64,000 bases of DNA from Golubevia sp. BC0850 (GCA_012976225.1 JAAVVG010000028.1:124001-188000); one strand, 5' to 3'; counted from the stretch's first letter, positions 35,087 to 46,917 are shown. Notes: generated by a model from the letters alone, not told the origin. Program-made: numbers and translations.

Positions 35087-37410
35087 CTATCTCTTCGCCT
35101 TACAAGCACCTTCGAAGTCCGAGTAAGCTTCAGCTCTCGTTTGGACGTAGTCCTTGAACTCTAGTAGAGGACAGCTACCTCCTGGACCTGAATTACAATT
35201 TGGAAGTTTTTGAACCGCTCCATTCACAATGACTCTAATGTGATCTGAATGTTTGATCTCAGATTGCTCTCGAGTCGGAGAAAAGAATGGAAGAGATGAA
35301 GTCATTGAAAGAGAATTTGAGATTGAAGAAACTAGATTAATAAAGAAGTTTAAGGTGAGACTTGATGAAGGTTGATCCTGGACTAAAGGGATTGGACCAG
35401 CTGAACAAGAGATTCTCTCGAGAGCAACGTGTCCGAGGAATCTGAAAAGAAAGGAAAATAGAAGGATCAGCTTTTTGAGAGTCTTTCTGATATTTCTTCG
35501 ATGTACAATACTTACGGAAGGACATGAGAAGTCTTCCAAACTCGGTTCTCATCTCTCGAATCTGTTGGTAAAGGTCCGATGGCAGTTTGATTCCACAGGC
35601 CTAGAGCGACTAAAGCAACTGGTGGCTCTTCTCGATGCTGCGATGGGCAAACACACAAAGAGAGAGAGAGAAGTCAATTTTTGAATCCCTGAACTTGATC
35701 AAACCCGGTTCGACTCCTGAAACTTACAGTGAAATAAGCAAACAGTCTCTGAGTATGAGTACTATTAGGAGGTCCATCTGACCCCGGTAGGTTAGGATCC
35801 TTCTTTCCAAAATTCCAAAATGAATCTCCATCATCATGATTCGGAGTTTTATGAGCTGGAGTATTAACGCTCAATAAATTATGCATACTAGTATTCAACC
35901 AAGGCAAACCTAAGAAAGGTGAAACCTCAGCTCCATATCCTACCATCTTGTGATAGATCAAGTCATTCCAGTAACCGAAATCTTTGAACTCCTGCAAATG
36001 AGAGATGGAGAGACGAAAATGTCAGTTCCAGTTCTGTAGTTTGAGAAGCAAAGAACATTCAGCAGCTGATACTCACGTCGATTTTGAATAAACCTTTTCT
36101 ACAGAATTCGGATTTTCCAACTCCATTGATCACGGATTCGTAACCACAAAGCATTTGCATGGCGATGATGTCGTTGAGTTCGAAGGAGATGTTGGAGGGA
36201 GATTGAGCTTGAAGACGTTTGAGAGGTTCGATTCCGTAGTGAGATAACCAAGTGGCTGCATCTGGTTTTCCAGGCTCTTTGCTGAATGCATCACAGATTT
36301 TCTGAGGTCGAAGGTTGAAAAGAGAAGCAGAGAGGTGAATGAAGTAACCAGATAAGCACGACTAATCTCTTTGAAGGATCCTACCAAGAGCTTGTGAAAG
36401 TCCTTTGAGCTTCGGAAGCCAAGGTAAAGAGCAAATGTCAACTAGAATTAAAAAAGGAATTTAACTCACATGAGGAGTTAAAGAACTTGACCAAGCTTCA
36501 TTATTGTTATCCACCTCGACTAGTTCAACATACTTTCCATCTCCCTCTCCATCTTGACCTCTATGATGTCTTGGAAAAGCACCTTTCACAAAAGATTTTG
36601 CAGTATTGATATCTCTACTGGAAGAAGCTGACCAAACTTTGAAGGGAGTCTTGACTTTATCTTTCTTTGATTTTCCAAGTCCATTGGGAGGGAGGAGTTG
36701 AGGATAAAGTTTTCTCATCTTTTCTCCCATCTAAAAGAAACAGGTTTGTAATAAATGAGAAGGAAAAGAAATCAGATCTTGGAGAAGAGGGGGGATTTTG
36801 GAAGGTTGAATGCTTCTTACCTCAGTGGAATCCTTGGCTCCTAAAGGAGTTAGTTTCTCTAAATTCTCATCGTTGATTGGAGATTTCCAGTCGTTTAGGA
36901 ATTCTAATGGACCAGGTGAGAACTTTCCATCCTGAGAGACGAAGTCTTTGACTTTTGAAACGAAAGGTTTCATGAAGTCCTCCCTGGGTGAAATCGAATC
37001 GAAGTGGAGATATGGTCAGCATTTGGATCTGCAATTCTGCATAACTTGTCGACGAGATAGCTACCATTCATCATCATTTGCATAGATCCTGAAAGAATAA
37101 GAAGGAAAATGGAGAAGGAAGTGTCAATGCTGAGAAGTTGTGAGTGTTGTTTGATGTTTGAACCCTTTCTTAGAATTACTGACGAAGAATGTCTGAACAA
37201 GAAAGTTGCAGCTTCGATGTTACAACCTTTGGGAGGTTTAATGTTTGCACCTGGAGCGTCGTGATAGGGTGCTATACCTGACATATGCTCATAAATCAGA
37301 TTATCATGTTCATCCAGCTCAGTTGATGGAAGAGCGGAAGATTTTGAGACTCCAGTGAGAAGTGAGGCAGTGATTAGCAAGAACCTAGAAGCTGAAGATG
37401 ATAGAACCAT
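35087..37410 (-). CDS. Secreted histidine acid phosphatase-fold protein with variant active-site motif
   Basis: Branch-2 histidine phosphatase (phytase/acid phosphatase) family, probably secreted. Eight exons: 37410-37184, 37088-37065, 36983-36821, 36730-36470, 36301-36077, 35991-35728, 35637-35516, 35441-35087, giving 546 aa. A signal peptide is evident (hydrophobic FLLITASLLTGV, cut near SSALPS). Family text: YHDAPGANIKPPKGCNIE then the active-site segment FLFRHSSIYANDDEW (~70-84), KVWSASSSRDINTAKSF, FNDIIAMQML-like helix, FGYWNDLIYHKMVGYG, and a C-terminal VIVNGAVQKLPNC...GPGGSCPL. The canonical RHGxRxP is RHSSIYAN, and the usual His-Asp proton donor is replaced by His-Arg-Glu-Glu in FTHREEPP (exon 6/7 junction). 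The Arg-His pair survives but the second catalytic Arg is missing. The substrate is therefore uncertain. Exon 2 is only 24 nt. Confidence 0.85.
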
Positions 37411-37609
37411 CTATCTTGAAAGAAATGGAGGTAAAAAGAGAGAAAGAAAAAAAGATTAAGGAGAGAGAGGACAGAGGATAGGGATTGAGATTTTGGGGTG
37501 GGTGGAGAAGAAGAAGTTGCAAGTTGAATTTCGACGAAGAGTCGCAACCAACTTGGCTCTAAATTTCAATTACTTCTTCCTTAAAGCCATCTCACTGAAT
37601 CTGGTGGTA

Positions 37610-39490
37610 ATGTCATCATCAACCTCAACGAGGAAAGCTAGTCATTCGGGTAGTTGGTATTCATCAAATTCGAATCAATTGAACTCATCCTTAACCAACT
37701 GGCTCAACGATGTAGCATCAGACGACATTCCACCTTCCGATAAAGTCTGTCAGAAGGAATTACAATCAGATGAAAAGGGCTTAGATTTACCTGTAAAGGG
37801 TTGTAGAGCTATCATTGCTCCGTGAGTAGCTCCAGTTCCGAGCAGAGATCGGCCAACCGGAATGAGATTGGTCTACCTGAGGAGATTCGTGCTGTTCGTG
37901 CAGATGGAGTAAGCTCGTAGCAGTGCATTAAGACTCATTCTTCTATAATATGAAGGCATTCCGTAGCAATATAAGGCTCAGAAGGTCGTTCGAGCTCTAT
38001 CATCTCTATCCGCTTCAACCCCCTCAAGTCAACTTTCAATCTTCTAACCCTCTTCCTTCCCTGCTCTCTGTCACAAAGTCATGCTGGCTACTCCTACTCT
38101 GGACCAGCAGCTGCCTACGCCTACAAATGTATAGACACAACAGGAATGTGAGTCCAATCTCTCCAATCTATCACCTGTCCCTTATCTTTCCACTCTCCCT
38201 ATCTCACTCTTATTTTTCAAACTTCCCTACCTCCAGAAAGCGAGTCTTCATTCTAGGTCCTTCTCATCATATCTATCTAGACGGCTGTGCTTTGACTAAG
38301 TGTGAAAGATATGACACTCCGATTGGAGAACTTTTCATTGATAAGGAAAGTGAGTTTCTTTTGAGCATTCTCTCGTTCTTAAAAACATTGATTTGCTTCG
38401 AAAAGATTTTTCCTTGTAAGCTGATTTTGAAATCTTCTGATCTTTTCTTTTCTAATGACCCCCAGTCAATTCAAAGCTCCATTCAACAAATCAATTCTCT
38501 CAAATGGACCTCGAAACAGATGAAGATGAACATTCGATAGAAATGCATTTACCTTATATTAGGAAGGTGTTCGAAAAGTGAGAGATCTTATTTTTATCTT
38601 TTTCAGAAGTCAAAGTTCTGATTTGGTTGACCTAGTCTTCTGATCGATTTACCTTCCCACTTCAAAAGTCAGAACATCACAATCGTCCCTATCTTAGTAG
38701 GAGCGATTACAACAAGCAAAGAAACCAAATTTGGAGAACTTCTAGCTCCATATCTGGCAGATGAAAGTAACCTCTTCGTAGTTAGCAGTGATTTTTGTCA
38801 TTGGTGAGATATTTCGATTTCTTAGCACAGCGATGTTGAGTTCTCAAATCTAACATCTCATGCCTGTATTCAAGCTGACTTAGTCCTACTTGTCTCCTCT
38901 TCTCGTTCCCTTACTTCAATCATCTCTTCATCTGTTCCTAAATCTCCCTTCTCCCCTCTCCAGGGGTACCCGCTTCTCTTACACCCAGTACTCCCAAACT
39001 CCAACTTCTCCCTCTCAATCACTTTCCACTAAATCTTCAATTTCAATCTACAATTCTCCAAATCAATTCATCCATCAAAGTATAAGGTCTTTAGATGAAG
39101 ATGCTATCAATTCAATCTCAACTACCAATTCCACCGCCAAAGAATCAAAGAGAGAATTTGCTGGTTATCTTAAGAAGACTAGGAATACAGTTTGTGGAAG
39201 ACATCCTATTGGGGTCTTGTTGGGTTGCTTGGAGAAATTGGAAGAAGATGGGAAGAAGTTTGAAATTAGATTTACCAATTATGAGGTGAGTTAGAAGAAG
39301 AGGGGCTGGAGTCTGGAGAGAAAGTTTAGCAATGGATATTGATCTGGCTTCTTTTGCTCTTCCTTCTCTGACTCTTCGGGATCGATTTTTCCTCTCCTTT
39401 CCTCATTTAATTTCGTAGCAAAGTTCAGAATGCCTTACGATCAAAGATTCCTCGGTTTCTTATGCTTCTGCTTTTGTTCGCTCGCTGTAG
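37610..39490 (+). CDS. MEMO1 family protein (Mho1-like)
   Basis: Member of the Memo/LigB-like dioxygenase-fold family. The human protein is a copper-binding, redox and cell-motility factor. Seven exons: 37610-37821, 38079-38147, 38237-38349, 38466-38577, 38669-38803, 38964-39285, 39419-39490, giving 344 aa. Family motifs are continuous across junctions: [12 protein letters not shown] at the start, the first metal-site His in [17 protein letters not shown], the second in [15 protein letters not shown], then [30 protein letters not shown], and [19 protein letters not shown] with the conserved Cys. The last exon reads [19 protein letters not shown], as in Memo homologues. An Asn/Ser insert of about 40 residues interrupts the region after FSYTQYS. 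The first intron is 257 nt. It shares a 199-nt divergent promoter region with the phosphatase-fold gene. Confidence 0.95.
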
Positions 39491-39639
39491 CAGTCTCTGG
39501 CACTCCGAAATCAATCTTTAGTGTAAATTTGAAATTCAACAGGTTTAGAGTGGAAAACGTGGGAATATTAGATCTCCCGGTGCTACTTAGAGGAAGAAGG
39601 GCAAATGTGAACAGTGGACTGGGAGTTGAAGGCGTGAAG

Positions 39640-39772
39640 ATGGCGGGTTTGAAGAAGGTGGGTGATATACTTGCCCAAATTCATCTCCAAGAAACTGGAA
39701 GAATGCAGAAGACTGGTGAGAGAGGTGGTAGACTGGGAATCAGAGCCAAAATTCTGGGAAGTTGAAATTTGA
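39640..39772 (+). pseudogene. 3' remnant of an F-box/LRR-like family member
   Basis: The text EECRRLVREVVDWES followed by EPKFWEVEI and a stop matches the C-terminal tail of the copy ending at 22722 (EECRRLVREVVD... against EECRELVGEVVD..., ending EPEFWDVEI). About 40 residues are alignable. The preceding LKK segment is in a different frame, so a frameshift or lost intron separates them. Upstream DNA reaches the MEMO1 stop with no room for a whole gene. This is a broken fragment. Confidence 0.6.
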
Positions 39773-40734
39773 GGAAGAATGGCGAACATCATCAGTCGAT
39801 CTCAACCTTTGACGAAGCGACCTTCTCTGCCCATCTTTTTAAAAGACCTCACCCCCTTTGCAGCTTTCAGTAACGTAGATTCGAACTCTCTCCTCTTCTG
39901 CTCACCCGCGCAACTCGTCTTTCACACCTTCAAGCTATCGAAATGCTATTTCTCCTTCTCGTCCTTCACATCTTCTTCAAAACTCAATCTAATTCAACTT
40001 GCTTTCCACCGCAACCATCCTTTGATCTCCACTTCACAAGTCTCATCTAGTATCCCTTCACTGGGAAAGTTAGTCTCAACTCTCGGCATTTCTCTTTCTA
40101 CCCCTACCTCTAGACATCGGCTCGACCAGGTTTAAGGGAGGGGAAAGTCAAGTCTGAAGAAGGTTGATAGTTGGAAGACAAGCTGGAAGCGTGAAGAAAG
40201 AGTTCTGCAAACCTCAAAATAAGACATGTGCCTCGATTTTGTCGGCTACCTTTCGGCTTTCCTTCACTCCCTGCTTTGTATCTCACTTTGTTTGTCTCTG
40301 CCTCTTCAAGTCGGGTGAAAATGGCTACGTGCTTTCCAAACTGAGGGATCTCTTTGCTTCTTTCGCTCTTGCCCTTAAATGCCGGAGTAAAAGTCCTTAA
40401 TCGAATGCTGCATTTGGATTGTGATCCAATATTTTGAGCTGTCTTCAAATTGGACAAAGTTGGGTGGGCAAATAAGGGAGAGAGGTCCGAGATTGGCGCG
40501 ATTTGCTGACTAGGCTGACTCGATCAGCAGTTCTCAACGAAAGAAAACTCAGATCCTCTCTTTTTCTTCCTTCCTGGCCATCCCATCATTCGTCTTTTCT
40601 ACTTTGAAGAAGATTGGTAAGAACCTCTGATCAGGGTGAGTACCTTTCAGGCTGAACAGACGGAACAAAAGAGTAGTAAGCCTGAATCTGATTTGATTTC
40701 TCATCCTCTCCATCTAGATTCCAGCCTTTCAATC
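39773..40734. other. Intergenic region between F-box/LRR remnants
   Basis: About 960 nt. ORFs of 78-118 codons exist on both strands (for example 39779-40135 + and 40110-40457 -) but are compositionally like random Ser/Leu-rich reads and match nothing I know. A CGATCAG-containing near-palindrome lies at about 40505-40530. No gene is supported. Confidence 0.4.
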
Positions 40735-42326
40735 ATGGATCACGAACTCGCTCTCAAAAGCTCGAAACTTACTCCAGCAAAATTCAGTACTTTACCTGAA
40801 GATTTGGTTGCTCTAGTCGTTGGATTCATCAGGAGCTGGGCCGAGGAAGAGGAGCTCGGCAAAGACTTCGAAGAGCAAAGAGAGAAAGGAGGATAGTGGG
40901 TAGCTTCTTCCCTGTCTACTCTCATCGTTTTTTACTGGTTTGGAATATCCTTGAATTAGTTTTCCAACAACAGATTCAGGGACTCTGCGCTTCTCTCTGT
41001 CGCCTCGACTTCGAGATCGGCCTATTCCAGTTGGAATCCTTTCCTACTGCAGAACGTTACCTTCAACTTTCTCCACATGGGATCGATTAACTGGCTACTT
41101 CAAAAAGAGCCATCATATAGCAGTCAGATTCAGCAGCTGGTGGTACGAGACTTGAAAGACCATCCCACTGAAGAAGAGGGCGCTTCCTTCATTGAGCTGT
41201 GGCTGGCTCTCAATTTTGCGGCTGGGAGGAAGCTCACTGCAGTGGAAGCTGGATATCAAGCTTTGGGAAGCATATTGAGCAAGTGTAAAAACCTCCAGAC
41301 CCTAGTCCTAGCAGGTGGAATCCTCTTGTTCTCACTAGTGGCTTTTAGCCAAGAAGGAGCCTTCCACTCCCTTTCCTGACTCAATCCCTGAAGAGGCTCA
41401 TTCTGGATTCTGCTACGGATCCCAAATGGAAAATGACAGCACAGAACATGATTTGGATCCTGGGTGAGTTGAAAGTGGCCCTTGTCTCTCCGCTTGCACT
41501 CAAACTGACCTTCAGTCTTTCCCGTACACTTTATGTAAATGGGAATAGCATTCTGCCCACATTTGACACAGGCCTCACTATCGCTTAATTTAGACTACGT
41601 GTCCTTCACTTATCTCTTGGAGCACTCGGAAACCTTAAGAGGTCCATCAAACGTCAAGCAGCTAGCTCTCAGACCCAGGATTATCCGGCATGATAATTTA
41701 ATCAACAGTGGATGTTGGAAAAGATGGGGAGGGGAAGAGAGTAGCTTGGTGGGAGGGAATCTGGAGACAGCAGCAATTTATCTGTTTCTTCTGGTCACTA
41801 ACTCTCTCGATTCTTTGGAGGTCATAGGTGGAGATGCAAGGACGACCTCTGGAGCAACTTCAATAACAAGAGTCTCAGTGGACTTTCTCTCAAGTCTTTA
41901 CAACTCTCATTCTTCAATCAAGCATCTTCGTCTCATTTCAATCTATCGCTCGAACTTCCTGAGTTTGCATCTCTCGAAATTCAAGGCTCTCAATATATTG
42001 AGTTTGGACGGGCTTTACTGAGAAAGATGAGGAGAGAGGAGCTGATTGCTTCCGTCTCAAGGGTTGAGGTGCTTCATCTAGTTCTTTACTGGTTCAACAA
42101 ATCTGATCCTCAGGATCAGGACTTCGCAGAAGAGACCCTGCTATCTACTGTTGTCTCTAACACAGGTCTTCTATGCGTCAAAGAACTGGTGGTTCCATCT
42201 TAAGCAGTCGGTGTTCAGGGATTAGAGGCAGACTCTACTCGCTCGCTCGAACTTTGGAAAGGGGCATGGGAAGTCTTGGAAAGGAACGAGATGATCAAAA
42301 GTTGCAAGGTGAAGCTAAGGACTTAG
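40735..42326 (+). pseudogene. F-box/LRR-like family member, disrupted
   Basis: It begins with a clear F-box-like segment (KFSTLPEDLVALVVGFIRSW). A second block reads FRDSALLSVASTSRSAYSS after a probable intron ending AACAACAG near 40972. LRR-like text follows: IQQLVVRDLKDHP, LSKCKNLQTLVLAG, LTQSLKRLILDSATD, SSIKHLRLISI, VEVLHLVLYWFNKSD, and a terminal LELWKGAWEVLERNE stretch. A TAG at the end of the F-box exon (40894-40896), a TAA near 41537, a frame change near 42015 and a TAA at 42201-42203 disrupt it. Some might be spliced out, but no full model works. The sequence downstream of 42203 continues in the same frame to a TAG at 42324-42326, which suggests the stop at 42201 is secondary. Confidence 0.55.
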
Positions 42327-42900
42327 GAAATAGGCGAAACAAGTGAGTAGACATAAGGCCCTCCTTTTTGAGTGCAAGAGAGTAGGATTCTAACTGACCT
42401 CTAATCATCCTCTCTTTCTCTATTAATCGGGGATGAATCAAAGGGAGAGAGCTGCCCGTCGATTCTTGAGTGGATCTGTCCTTCTCCTCAGTGATGAACC
42501 TTCGGGACCAGGATCAACCGAAAAAGTCACTTTCGTTACTGCTCGAAAGACAGGGAAGTGAATTCTGGGAAGGACAAAGGGATAGGACCATGAGAGCGAA
42601 GAGGGGCGGGGCGATTTGGGGAGAGGGAGAAGAGCTTGGGCTTCTAGAGGCTCTCTGAAAATCGTGGTCATGAAATTTCCTATATAATTTCCAATTCAAA
42701 ACTCGAACTACCCCGCGAGAGCGAAAGGAACCGAAAGTCTGCGTGCTTGATGATGAAATCAGCCTTGGGTTTTGCCTCGACCTTCTTGAACCGCTATCAC
42801 AATAAAAACAAAGTTACTTTTGGCATGAAACGAGCTTGTGTTTGTACCTAGGAAAACAGAAAAGCGACTCTATCTATATTGTGGACCCATTCATCACCCT
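42327..42900. other. Intergenic region 3' of TPS1
   Basis: About 570 nt between the pseudogene and the TPS1 stop. Short ORFs on both strands around 42440-42700 are mutual antisense shadows with no recognisable product. No gene is supported. Confidence 0.4.
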
Positions 42901-45610
42901 TCAAGCATCGATCACTCCAAAGTTTCCGACTTGAATACGGCGAAGACTGAGAAAAGAATGAGAGACAGGTAGAAGAATAAGCAAAGTGGGATGGGGCTCC
43001 ACGGACTCTCTTTTCTCAGCGACCAAACTCACTCATCGACAAAGCTAGTCCCCCACCAGCTTGCAGTGTGTTTCGAGACGTAGCCATCCATCTTCTCGAA
43101 GTTGTCAGCTCTAGTCTTCTCATCCGCAGTCAAAGCTTCATGAATAGCATCTGCGACTGCGAACTTGTCCCAAGGATTCACGATTAAAGACCCGTTCAAG
43201 GATCTAGAAGAGTGGGTAAAGAGAAACGGAACGAAAACATTAGTTGTTCTGAAGAAGTGAAGGAAGGTTTAGAAGAATCACGACTCACTGAGCTGCACCC
43301 GCGAATTCAGAGAGTATCATACTTCCGTGGCGCTCTTTCTGACAAGCAATGTATTCGTAGGAGACCTGAAAAAAAAAAGCGCAGAGGGGTTGAAGCCAGA
43401 TTGAGATCAGCATGACTCTTGTCTAGAGAAGCGAAAGAGCTTTCTCGCCCATCCTCCAACTCTTCTTAACTGTAACTCACCAGATTCATTCCGTCTCTAG
43501 TACTAGTAACCAAGCAAGCATCGCTGACGGCATAGAGAGCACAGAGTTCTTCGAATCCAACACTCCTATGCAAGAAGTGAATCGGCATACTCTCAACAGT
43601 TCCGAATCTACCATTGATCCTTCCAACAGCTTCATTGACTGAAGCTCTTAGATTTTGATACTCCTCTACGTCTTGACGAGAAGGAACTGCAACTTGAACT
43701 AGGACAACCTGCAGATATGGAAATGGACAAAGAAAGGGTGTAAGTGGCATTGAGGTTCATTTTCAAAGACTCGATCTCTGACTCAAGCCGCAACTGATCT
43801 CCACCATCGGCGTCTCTCGAACTCACCTTTCCGATCCATTCTGGATGATCACCCAAGAAGCATTCCAAGGCGTGAAGTTTCTGAGGAACTCCCTTGATAT
43901 AATCCAACCTGTCAACTCCAACGATAATCTTAACCCCTTCGAACCTTCTCTCCAAAGCTCCGATTCGTTTAACCACAGATTCCTTCTTGAGCGTTTCCTG
44001 GAACTGAGTAGGTTCAATTCCGATTGGATAAGTCCCAACGTGAACGTACCTTCCTTCGAATTCGCATCCATTTGGCATAGTTGGTAATCCTAGAATCCTG
44101 GTGCAAGAAGATAAGAAGTGTCTTGCATAATCGTAGGTGTGGAATCCTAGAAGATCGCAATGCAACAGTCCAAGGAGAATCTCTCGTCGGACCGGGAGGA
44201 TACTGATGAAGAGGATGAGTAAGAAGATTGGGAGAGGAGAAGGAGAAAAGTGATGATCAGCCCCTTAGTCTATCATGAATCACTTTGATCGAACTGGTTC
44301 AGAGCTTCAGAGAAAGTTCAAGACGCATCTGCAGCAACCATCAACTCACCGATAGATCTCACTACTCGGAAAAGGGGTGTGAAGAAAGAATCCGATCTTG
44401 ATAGCCCCTCTATTCTTATTCCCATCAGTTCCAGTTCCTCTTCCCTGGCCCACATTCTCAATGTGTTCATCTACATTCTCCTTCCTAGTTCTCTGATCTA
44501 AATCCATGTCCATATCTCTCTCATTAGTTTCTGTATCCATTGAACTTGAATGTAACAGTTCTTCTGGATTCCTCGCATCTTTTCCATCATTGTTGGGAGA
44601 TAAGACCTGACTACTAGAAGTGCTTGAAGAATTCTGAGCTTTGGTATTCGGAGGAGCAGCTAAACCTTCAGAACCTGGTAACTGAGAAGTTCCATCTAAA
44701 CCATGACGAACGTGTTCTAACTCTCTTTGGGAAGTCGAGCCTTGTAGAGCCGAGCCTTCTATTAGAGTTCGTAGCATCAGAGGTAGGAGCATTAAATGGT
44801 AATCCTGAGGGAATGATAAGTGGAGAGTTGGGATCAGTCGAGGAGAGGAGGCAAAGAGCAGAGCTCAAAGAGCCTGGCGCAACCCAAGCTGTCTACTACA
44901 AATCGATTGTTCCAGTACACTGCCAGGTGATCCTCAAACCTTAATGGGGAGACACCAGAGCTGAACGCAAGCCATTCAGTCCTCTCCCTCTCTCTTCCCG
45001 AACGAGATCTGACAAGAGTTGGCCTCCATCTGACTGCGAGTCCAGCACGTCTACTTTTTCAACATGAGATATTTATTATATCTTTTAGTTCCTTGTTCTT
45101 CCTCGTCAGCCATCTCTCCCCTCTCATTGCCCTCTAAGCACTCACCTGAACCCAAACCATATCTCCAGCTCCCACTCTACTCCTCACTACCTCTGCGAAT
45201 CTCAGATTAGCTTCTCTATAAGCCAACCAATTCCCCTCATCAAATTCCATTTCACCTGGGTGATAATGAAAGAGAGGCCATAAGATAGAATTGGAGAACC
45301 CATTGTAATGAGAATCAGCTAAATCATCTTCTAACCAGACTGGTTGACAACTGTATTCTTCTGCTAGTTTCTTTTCGATGAAAGGTCTTGAAGTGACCGG
45401 AACTGATAAGCCTGGCCAACCTATCCACGTGAAAGCCATTCTCTTCTTGCATCCTGATAGAGCTGAGACCAAACCACCTGAAGATAAAGAGAAAGTGTAG
45501 CCTCCTGGAGCGCTTGGATCGGCTCTGATGGTGACTGGTAATCGATTAGAGACTACTATGAGTCTGTTGGAACTCGTTGAAGAGGACGGAATCTCTTCGG
45601 AGGGACTCAT
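42901..45610 (-). CDS. TPS1: Alpha,alpha-trehalose-phosphate synthase (UDP-forming)
   Basis: Makes trehalose-6-phosphate from UDP-glucose and glucose-6-phosphate, the first step of trehalose synthesis in the cytosol. Seven exons: 45610-45146, 44804-44350, 44202-43827, 43708-43481, 43365-43289, 43203-43033, 42946-42901, giving 605 aa. GT20 motifs: VVSNRLPVT (~18), GWPGL, FHYHPGEMEFDE, VWVQDYHLMLLP (~152-163), KIGFFLHTPFPSSEIYR, LLGFHTYDYARHFLSS, VGVDRLDYIKGVP, and TRDGMNLVSYEYIACQ with SEFAGAAQ. The length exceeds the usual ~480-520 aa. Most of the excess is a Ser/Asn/Asp-rich insertion of about 115 residues between DYHLMLLP...LRTLI and KIGFFLHTP, inside the catalytic N-lobe (roughly 44765-44400). 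The short C-terminal exon (RRIQVGNFGVIDA) was found by phase. No phosphatase (TPS2-like) domain is attached. Confidence 0.96.
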
Positions 45611-45951
45611 GGTTTGTAGGGAGAGAAGGTGGAGATCTAAAGACGCTGAACTTGCAAGTTGTCTCGAATGCTAGCTACCGTTTCTCTGAAGCGCTCTTTG
45701 AGATCTGAAATCCAATCTGATCTCGTTCTCTTTTCTTTTTTTCTGTTTTTTAAACTTCGGAGTCAGGCTTCGCTTCTGCCGCTCTCGTGGAAAGCTCCTA
45801 GATCTTGAAAAGGGCGAGCGTCATTGCAAAAAGGAATTTGGGCATTTTAGAGATCTGAAACGGACTCGAAGGGCCACAAATGAAGACGGGGATGGAGAGT
45901 TGACAGTCGAACTGTCGAAGGGAAAAAAGGAGACGAACTCCGTAACTGATA
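45611..45951. other. TPS1 upstream region
   Basis: About 340 nt upstream of the TPS1 start. I looked for stress-response elements (CCCCT/AGGGG) and did not find a convincing cluster in this stretch. No gene is supported. Confidence 0.4.
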
Positions 45952-46917
45952 CTAAATCCTAATTTGCCTCATTGATTCCAACGTTTGTTTGGTCAACAGT
46001 TCCCCCTTGATCCAGTTCTTTTTGCCAAACTGCTGCACTCTCATTGAGAAGCGGTCAGAACTTAGAAAGAAGTGTAGACCTTCTTGACTGGGTTGCTTGA
46101 GGCAGAGTCGCAAGTTCGAGAACTTACTCCAGTTTAGGAGGTAATTGAGAAGTTGAAGGGCGAATGAAGGAAGAGAGAAGACCCGAGATGAGTTGGACTG
46201 CTTTAAGAAAATCGATGTTCGGTGCTTTCCAGCCACAGCGTTGAGGAAGCAAAGAAATGGATCAGAGCTGTAATCATGATCTTGGAAGAGAAGAGAGACT
46301 GAAAAGGAACAAACGACATGGATCCCAAGGTCAGTAGGCGACAGGGAAATCTGCATGAGCGCATACTACTTCAAAGAACAATTCCGGAGACTCACAACCA
46401 ACACAATCTTTCTCAGATCTCGACTTTCCAGAACGCTGGCTCTGTTTGGGTATGGGACACTTCAAAGATCTCTCTGAGTTCTGAATGGCTCCATGAACTC
46501 TCAATTCTGAGAGAGATGAGTGATCGGAAGAGAGAGGGATGTCTGACAGGAAGAGTTGAAAGAGAGTCGAGCCACAGTACTTGAAGCTTCTCGGGAATGG
46601 ATTTGTTAACCCTTTGAAGCTGAGCTTTCTTCAGTTTGAACGTTCCGACTCTGAGGTCAGCCTGGTTGGGAAGCTCCAGAAGGAGTGTCTCTATATAAGA
46701 GCTTCCTGGATGACCCTTGGCGACGACCACTAGCTCGTTGACCAAAACCAAAAGGCATCTTCTTAACTTCTGAATGGACTGGACAAGTTGAAGTCGAACT
46801 TCTAGAAGATGTTGCCCGATTTGCAGAACGACTGAGGGAGCCGGGAAAGAAGAGAAGATCGAAGACAAGGAAGGTCAGTGAGGGCGGGAAGAATCTGAAA
46901 TTGCTTGCCTCGATCAT
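45952..46917 (-). pseudogene. LRR-like ORFs, probable further F-box/LRR family copy (model unresolved)
   Basis: Two leucine-rich open frames lie in line on the minus strand. At 46868-46413 are SVVLQIGQHLLEVRLQLV, KLQVLWLDSLSTLPV and RSLISLRIESSW. At 46356-45952 are LLNYLLNWSKFSNLRLCL and SSDRFSMRVQQFG. Both look like LRR segments of the local family. The first ORF ends in EPAFWKVEI, similar to the family tail EPxFWxVEI, although here LRR text continues downstream in other frames, so the match may be coincidental. I could not find a splice pattern joining the two, nor a clear F-box start. It may be a real spliced gene or another decayed copy. Confidence 0.35.

Noticed and set aside
39779-40135. 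118-codon plus-strand ORF after the F-box/LRR remnant
   Set aside because: Ser/Leu/Phe-rich random-looking composition, no family match, and no splice or conservation evidence.
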